Source: Mucidula mucida (Eukaryota; Basidiomycota; Agaricomycetes; Agaricales; Physalacriaceae). From it: a stretch of DNA of 64,000 nt. This document shows, one piece after another, positions 57,795 to 64,000 of this stretch. The notes under the pieces were generated by a model. That model ran no database searches. It saw only the letters and a list, made by a program, of their open reading frames with translations, and had not been told where the DNA came from. Both the position numbers and the translations under genes were made by a program. The stretch's first letter is position 1; every line of letters begins with the position of its first letter. The stretch spans positions 57,420-121,419 of the forward strand of contig JADNYV010000108.1 in NCBI GenBank assembly GCA_015501055.1, in the 5' to 3' direction.

Positions 57795-60700
57795 ATGGAC
57801 TACGACCGCTGGGATGCCCTCCTCCATCATATCTTCAAGCAGACACAGGGCGACGCCTGGTTCCGTCCTCAGGAAGAGTCGCTCACGTCGGGCGTCGCTC
57901 TCCGCGTATCCGATTCCCCACCCACCTTTCGCGTGTTTCCCTACGAGAACATCTATCTCGAGCCATTCGAGGCGGCTGTATGCGCTCTCAATCCCGTCGT
58001 CGCAGTAAAAGTGCGGTCTGCTGCCGTACACGCTGCTCTGGCGGATGTTCCTCCAGACTCGACGTCGATTTACGTCGACACCAATACCCGGATACAGATA
58101 TTGGAGACGATGCTGCAGCTGCCCCAGGCGGACAAGGAGCAGTGTGCGGCGTTTATTCGGGACGAGCGGGTGTTAGTCGTGTTTACGAGCAGTCTGGACG
58201 CGATTATACCGACATGCCAGGATTTTGAGGATCGGCTGATTAAGCTGCTATGGCGTTCGCGGCCTGGTGGGACGATGAGCATGTCGACGACGTCGGGGTC
58301 GCTGCTGCCGCGAGAGGCGTCGTTTAGTGCGAGCGAGTCTGTTGTACCGTCGACGTCGGGCCATTCCCAGATGCTCTCGAGTCCGCAGGTAAAGGTGAAA
58401 AAGAATTGGTATGGGAAAAAGGTCGGTGTTACTGTGCCGAAGAGGGAGGGTGAGAAGCGGGAGGCCAAGCTCTATGCGCCGCTCTACAACGGGCTTGCTG
58501 CGGGCCTTGCGCTCGTTTTCATCGGAAACGGTGTCAAGACGCTGTTACGCGAGTTTCTCCTCGACCAGTCCTATATGCGCTTCATTCTATGCGTCACACT
58601 TCCCCTCCTCTACTGCGTCTCCCTCTTTTTCTGTCTGCAGATTATACAAAATGTCACCATGGCGTGCGTATTTTCTCACTTTCGCTTATCTTTACTCATC
58701 TTTTTTTCAGCATTGGCCCTATCGCTCATTACCACACAAACTCGAAATACTATTCGGCCGTTCCCCCCACTCCAAACGCCGAAGTCGACAATAACCTCCC
58801 CCATATCACCATTCAGATGCCCGTCTACAAGGAATCTCTTCCCTCCGTTCTCGACCCGTCTTTTGCCTCCATCAAAAAGGCCATGCAGACCTACGCACGT
58901 CAGGGCGGCACTTCCAGCATCTTTGTCAACGACGATGGCCTGCGTTTACTCAGTATGGCCGACCGTGACGAGCGAATTGCCTACTACGCCACGCACGGTA
59001 TTGCTTGGGTCGCACGTCCAGCACACGGTCTCAACCCTGATGCCGCCGCAAACGACGGGGATGTCGAGAAGGGATTCAAGAAGCACAGAGGCGGCGATCC
59101 GTTCGTCCGTGCAGGTCGCTTCAAGAAGGCGAGCAACATGAACTATGCACTCAGCCTGTCCCTCAAGACCGAGACCCACCTCGAGCGTGTTATGCTCAAC
59201 CGACCACCCCAAGCTGGCTTCCGCATTTCGACTTCGACTTCCAATCACGGCTCTGGTGTTCCCCCGTCGCCGAGCGGGTCTATGGCGCATTTGGGGACGC
59301 ACGGTGGAACATATGGAATGCAGTATATGGGCAAAGATGGCGAAGACATGGGACGGATGTTGAACATTGACGAGGGATTACAGGGTGATATAGAGGACAT
59401 GGAGGAGCTGGCGCTGCAGATGGCGATGGAGCAGACGTACGAGGAGACTGGCAGTCGCTTTAGACCCTGGGCGGCGTTTGGAAAGGGTATGCGCATGGGC
59501 GAGATTATATTGCTGGTCGACAGTGACACGATCGTTCCTGAGGTCAGTGTTTTCTTTTCTTCCACACTGCTTTTTCACACATGTTGTCGTAGGACTGTCT
59601 CCGCGACGCCGCCCGCGAAATGGCTGCCTCGCCCAATCTTGCCATTATCCAGCATGAATCCGATGTTATGCAGGTCGCCCACCACTACTTCGAGAACGGT
59701 ATCGCATACTTCACCCGGCGTATTAACAGGTGTATTTCAATGGCGTGTGCAAACGGAGAGGTTGCGCCGTTTGTGGGACATAATGCGTTTCTTAGGTGGC
59801 GCGCTTTGCAGGATGCGGCGTTTATCGACAAGCATGACCTGCAGACACGCAGGCGTATCAAGGCAGGAGAGGCGGCGGAAGAGCAGATCTGGAGCGAGAG
59901 CAATGTGTCCGAGGATTTCGATATGGCGCTGAGGTTGCTGTTGAGGGGATACGATATTCGCTGGGCGACGTATTCGAATGGCGGGTTTAAGGAGGGTGTC
60001 AGTTTGACGGTGGACGACGAGTTGAATCGGTGGCAGAAGTATGCATACGGGTGTAACGAGTAAGTCTTCTTCTATCCTTCTATTCCTTACTCACATGCCG
60101 TTTAGACTCCTCTTCAACCCCCTCATTCAGTGGTTCCGTCGCGGCCCCATCGCACACCAGATCCACAAGTTCATGTGGTCCGCCGCGCCGATTCACTACA
60201 AGATCTCCATGATGGCCTACATGTTCTCGTATTATGGTATCGCCGCCTCTGTCACCATCGCCATCATCAACTACGTCCTGCTCGGCTTCATGCTCCCTGT
60301 CGACAACTTTTACATGCACTCGTTCGAGATCTGGCTCGCGACGACGGTGGTGTTCTTTGGTTCCGGCAATGTTGGATATACACTGCTCGAGTATCGGCTG
60401 GGACACAAAGAGCTGATTCGAGGGTTCTTAGAGAACATTATGTGGATACCGTTCTTGTGAGTTTTCTCTCTGCCTTTCGACGTGTCGCTGACGACTTGTG
60501 TGTAGCTTCTTCTTCTTCGGTGGCCTATCCATACCCGTATCGCAAGCGCTTCTCGCACATCTATTCTCTTACGACATTAGTTGGTCGGCGACGGTCAAGG
60601 AGGTTCAGCGATCAAACTTTTTCAAGGAGATCCCGAAGATCGTGAAGCGCTTCTGGTTCCCGCTCACCGTATCGATAATCTTGATTGCCGCTATGGTCAT

Positions 60701-60889
60701 TCTGTCGACGGGGCTGGTGCCTTACGCGTGGCGGATAGACGGGAGTGCGTGGGCCGTGATCTTCCCGCTGGCGGTCGTTGTGGCGTGTCATGTTCTCTTC
60801 CCAGTGAGTCTCCTTTGGCGCGTTGAATTCGAGACTGATATAAAACGCAGATTGTACTGAACCCGTGGTTGATGGTGTTTTCTTATTGA
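57795..60889 (+). CDS. Family-2 processive glycosyltransferase, membrane protein
   Basis: The six exons are 57795..58663, 58711..59542, 59593..60059, 60106..60456, 60506..60803 and 60851..60889, with five introns of 46-50 nt, encoding 951 residues. An N-terminal cytosolic region of about 230 residues is followed by two transmembrane segments (about 235-255 and 262-285). The GT-A catalytic part has ITIQMPVYKES (about 312-322), VDSDT (559-563), SEDFD (673-677) and ELNRW (710-714, in place of Q-x-x-R-W). C-terminal transmembrane segments include YMFSYYGIAASVTIAIINYV and the last 100 residues. This layout fits enzymes that extend and export a polysaccharide from a UDP-sugar at the plasma membrane. 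The product is not known to me; it is not a canonical chitin synthase. Confidence 0.88.
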
Positions 60890-61149
60890 TGGACTCGGAC
60901 ATTTTGTTGTGCGCTCCTTTGTTATACACGCTCGTTAGATATGGACTCTGCATAGACTGTTTTAGTGTACTTGCTCTGCCTCTGATTAGACTTTATAGAT
61001 ACCCTGTCTGTATATATACAGTGTGTTATACCTGTCGAGAACTTCTGCTATTCTGGTTCCTCCGTCTGCCGTTTGGTTTGCGGATCATCTAGGTATACGG
61101 ACTAAAATTATATGACGATGTCACACTAGGACCCCGAAAACACTGGGCG

Positions 61150-61750
61150 AAGGCCTCGGAGTTTTCGGTGAAAACCCCGGTGAAAGAACCTCAAGAGTTT
61201 TAACGATTTTTTTACGTTAAAACGATTTTAAAACTATTTTAACATTCTTTGAAGTATTTCGACCAAAAATTTGAGTGAAATTTGTCTTAAAAATATTAGT
61301 AAGAACACCAAAAGCCAAATTAGGAAATTTTAGAGTAGTTTTAAGGTTAATATTAGGTTAAAATGATCAGAACTTGTAATTTAACAAGTTTAATATGGTT
61401 TTCAGCGAAAAAGTCACAAAGAAATCAGAAATAATATAGTTAAAACTTTGAGAAGATAGTCAGGAGAGATTTTATGATATATTTAGAGAGTATTAATAAA
61501 TTTTTATAAGGGAATTTTTGGTGAGGAATATTAGAAAAGAGGTTCAGAGGATTTTGACTGAAAAAAAAGATGAAAATTGTGTAAAGAATGGTAAGATGCA
61601 AAACTAAGAGATCTTTAGAGAATTTTCGCCATCGTAAGGTGAAATTTCTTAAAAAGTGTTTCAAGAGTTTTTGATGAAAATAGAACTAAAAAATAGAGTG
61701 AAAAGTAAGGTGAAAACGTCAAAACCAAAAGCGCGATAATACAAGAAGTA
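61150..61750. other. AT-rich tract without genes
   Basis: Composition switches sharply to AT-rich, purine-biased sequence with words such as TTTTAAAA, AAAATTTT and GGTTAAAAT. The only long frame (61440-61664, minus) is Phe/Leu/Ile/Asn-rich and explained by composition. A decayed repeat or organelle-derived insert is possible. Confidence 0.5.
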
Positions 61751-61794
61751 CTGTCATCAGTGAAAGGTCACTATACTCAACACAAGGCCCAGGC

Positions 61795-62050
61795 AAGGAG
61801 TACCGCTGTCAATGCGAGGTCAACACCGTCAATGCAAGGAGTACCGCAGTCAATGCAGGATCAACGCAAGGAGTACCGCTGTCAATGCGAGGTCAACACC
61901 GTCAACGCAAGGAGTACCACCGTCAATGCAAGATCAACGCAAGAAGTACCGCAGTCAATGCGGGGTCAACACCGTCAACGCAAGGAGTACCGCACTCATG
62001 CGTTGACCCCGCATTGATGGCGGTACTCCTTGCGTTGATCTTGCATTGAC
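61795..62050. repeat. Minisatellite of alternating 41- and 32-bp units ending in an inverted copy
   Basis: Units begin AAGGAGTACCGC or a near variant and contain GTCAATGC. They run 41 bp (61795-61835), 32 bp (61836-61867), 41 bp (61868-61908), 32 bp (61909-61940) and 41 bp (61941-61981). A last partial unit then meets an inverted copy at about 61999-62050. The higher-order period is 73 bp. The tract ends 16 bp before the stop codon of the hAT gene. Confidence 0.85.
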
Positions 62051-62065
62051 TAATGTACAGTACAT

Positions 62066-64000
62066 TCAATGAATACTATCATAACCCTCTGGGAAGTTAA
62101 TCTCCACCTTATCCATATCCTCCTTTGGTACCTGCACTGCACCGTCCCTCGTCACCTCAGCTAGGACGTCGTTGGTGACATAACCCAACTTGCTCCATGA
62201 TCCCAAGCACATCAGAGCTTGAATGCTCTGCGCACTTAAGCGGTTGCGCTCCCAACCAATCAATCGGCGCGCACGACTGAAAGCCCGCTCAACATTCACA
62301 GATGTAGCTGTCAAGGTGTGAGAACGGAACAAGTAATGACGAGAGACGTTCGTACCTGGGATCGTATGATAGTCAAGCGCCATGCGCGCGAGACGAGGGT
62401 ATTCTTGACGGTGTTTGATCCACCACTTGATGGGGTTGTTGACGGCAACGGGCTTCGCGTTGAGGTACCGCTCCAACTCGTCGTCCTCATCGTCTGAACC
62501 AGGATCTGGTCGACGATGGAGATTAAACATTCCTCGCGGTGCTTCCTGAAGCACAATCAGCTCTAGAACATCTCATCAAAGATGACTTACCGCTTTATCT
62601 TTCGCCTCTTCGGCTTGCCGGTCTGCATCTGAGAGGAGGTCCGTACAACCAGCATACCGGTCATTGTAACGCTGACGAACAACCTCGCGCGCGTTGTCGA
62701 TCCAGCTCTGGTCCCAATGCTGATCCTTGAAGTACTTGAGTTTATACTCCGGGTGAAGAACTGCAACGTAGGTCAGAAATGGTCGATAAAATAACGAAAA
62801 CGTACCAATGGCAATGCGGTACACCTCTGAGTCGTCCGTCAGACGATAATACTTGTTCAGAGTTGCGTGTCCGAGAGCCATACTAGCTTTGAGCGCCGGC
62901 GACAAAGTCTTGGTAATGGTGCTTCGCGTCGTTTGGGTCGGGCTTTTCAATCGTCATTGTCGTAAAGACATCCTCGATAATATCCATCGCTGGAATGACC
63001 TGCGAGAGTAATGCGGCCTCCTTCGAGAAGAGCAGGGTGCCTTGCTTGCAGACCTGGCCGTTGTCAGACATCATCGCGACTGAGAGAAACTTATCAATAA
63101 ACGCACCTCCAGAATTTCGCAGATAGAGTCGAGCGTTTCCCACTCATCGTCGTCGAGTTCAAATTTGTGTAGTCCATTGGCAGCCACAGCAGTAAAATCA
63201 GTAACCTCTGTCCGATACTTCAGGACAAACGACAGCATGTCGAACGTCGAGTTCCATCGCGTACGAACATCCCGGGGAATAATAAGGACATCGCGTCCAC
63301 GAGATTTCAGGAATTCCTTCCACGCTGGCAAGAGAATTGTTGTCGAGTTGATGATCTTGTAGGACAGCGTTCGGACCTGTTAAAAGAGGAGACACGAAAG
63401 AAGCAAGAAAGTTCGTCAACGTCAGCCGGGACACTGTAAAGGCTGCAAATCACACAGCTGTCAGTCACTAACGTAACGGATTGACAGAAACACGTACAAG
63501 AATCCCGGTGAGCACGATGTCGGCTGCCACTGTGCAGTGGCGAGCACTGTCCGGATAGCACGACGCAGAGTCGTACTAACGGCGGCCGCAGCGACACAAA
63601 GTCGCGACTGGAGCAACAGAATTGTTCGTGGCAAGAGGTCAAAGAGAGACGCGAAGGTAAGGTAAGCGCCCAAGAAGTCCAGAGATAGCGTGGGAATTCC
63701 CGAACGAACTGAATTAAACCAAAGACCTGGAACGTACCTTGATCAATGCCTTGCGGACTGGCTTGATCTCTTCTTTCGAGACTGGCACGTTCCGCTTCTG
63801 AGAGCTCCGCCACCATGTCAACGAGACCGTCGTCGTCGTCCTTCTCCTCACCATCCTCTTCCTCCAATTCCTTCATCAACTTGTCGAGCTCGCGTGCCGC
63901 CCGGTCCAAGTTGTCCTCGTCGTCATCATCTTCTCCGTCGTCGTTGACGGTTTCATCGGCACCAGTTTTCTTGGTCTTCTTCTTCTTTTTGGGAGATCGA
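62066..64000 (-). pseudogene. hAT-family transposase, 3' part, frameshifted
   Basis: The gene enters from the right edge and ends with a stop at 62066-62068. Readable blocks in order are an acidic linker (LMKELEEEDGEEKDDDDG), then WKEFLKS and RTRWNSTFDML near 63230-63330, LSQVIPAMDIIEDVF near 62980, and the hAT C-terminal dimerisation region (PATSVNVERAFSRARRLI after splicing, RLSAQSIQALMCLGSW) near 62190-62310. Introns of 45-53 nt fit at 62308-62355, 62546-62590, 62761-62805 and 63054-63106, and a longer one upstream. One extra base near 62916, between HHY and KTLSPALK, breaks the frame. It is either a recent pseudogene or carries an assembly error. Confidence 0.8.

Noticed and set aside
57795..59141. 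One long frame of 448 residues
   Set aside because: It reads through the intron at 58664-58710; beyond the donor the peptide loses the conserved glycosyltransferase motifs, which continue in the spliced frame.
57795..60889. Chitin synthase
   Set aside because: The canonical chitin synthase signature ending in QRRRW is absent (ELNRW instead), and the layout fits another family-2 glycosyltransferase group better.
61440..61664. Hydrophobic 74-residue minus-strand frame resembling a membrane protein
   Set aside because: It lies in an AT-rich tract, where such Phe/Leu/Ile/Asn-rich frames arise from composition.
61795..62050. CRISPR-like array
   Set aside because: Units are contiguous tandem repeats without unique spacers, in a eukaryotic genome.

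Overview
The window is nuclear DNA from a filamentous basidiomycete, very probably a mushroom-forming agaricomycete. The grounds are short (45-68 nt) GT-AG introns with CTAAT-type branch points, a STE3-type pheromone receptor with CaaX pheromone precursors, a chromodomain Ty3/Gypsy element, and Plavaka (CACTA) and hAT transposases. The species cannot be told from the sequence.

Layout. 1-3425: divergent pair of Plavaka-type genes, a transposase running off the left edge and a decayed coiled-coil partner. 3426-6485: relics, a 415-bp MITE and a fragment of a short-chain dehydrogenase (SDR). 6486-7899: intact F-box/LRR-like gene. 8366-15400: a MYND-protein relic, an SDR pseudogene and many short tRNA-D-arm-like modules. 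15474-20990: arm 1 of a large inverted duplication, followed by a diverged direct copy at 22682-26930. 28923-34279: a B-type mating locus, holding one pheromone receptor, three farnesylated-pheromone precursors and a small Cys/His-rich gene. 34967-36045: intact SDR gene, parent of five pseudogene copies in the window. 36309-42100: F-box and MYND pseudogene copies and more modules. 42169-42831: TIR element. 42833-54970: arm 2 of the inverted duplication, interrupted by a 6.5-kb chromovirus (42933-49453). 55045-56960: the densest set of tRNA-like modules. 57795-60889: intact six-exon family-2 glycosyltransferase. 61150-62050: AT-rich tract and a minisatellite. 62066-64000: decayed hAT transposase running off the right edge.

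How it fits together. Only the Plavaka transposase, the F-box gene, the mating genes, the SDR and the glycosyltransferase look functional. The mating genes lie between inverted repeat arms full of mobile elements. All four mating genes carry AACAAT-type HMG-box-like motifs just upstream of a TATA-like box, which suggests one regulon. Two insertions (a 244-bp MITE and the Gypsy element) can be dated after the duplication, because the other arm keeps each empty site. The accessory DNA is strewn with about 45 short modules that match the tRNA A-box; some are followed by a T-run at a fixed 31-nt offset. I know no name for these.
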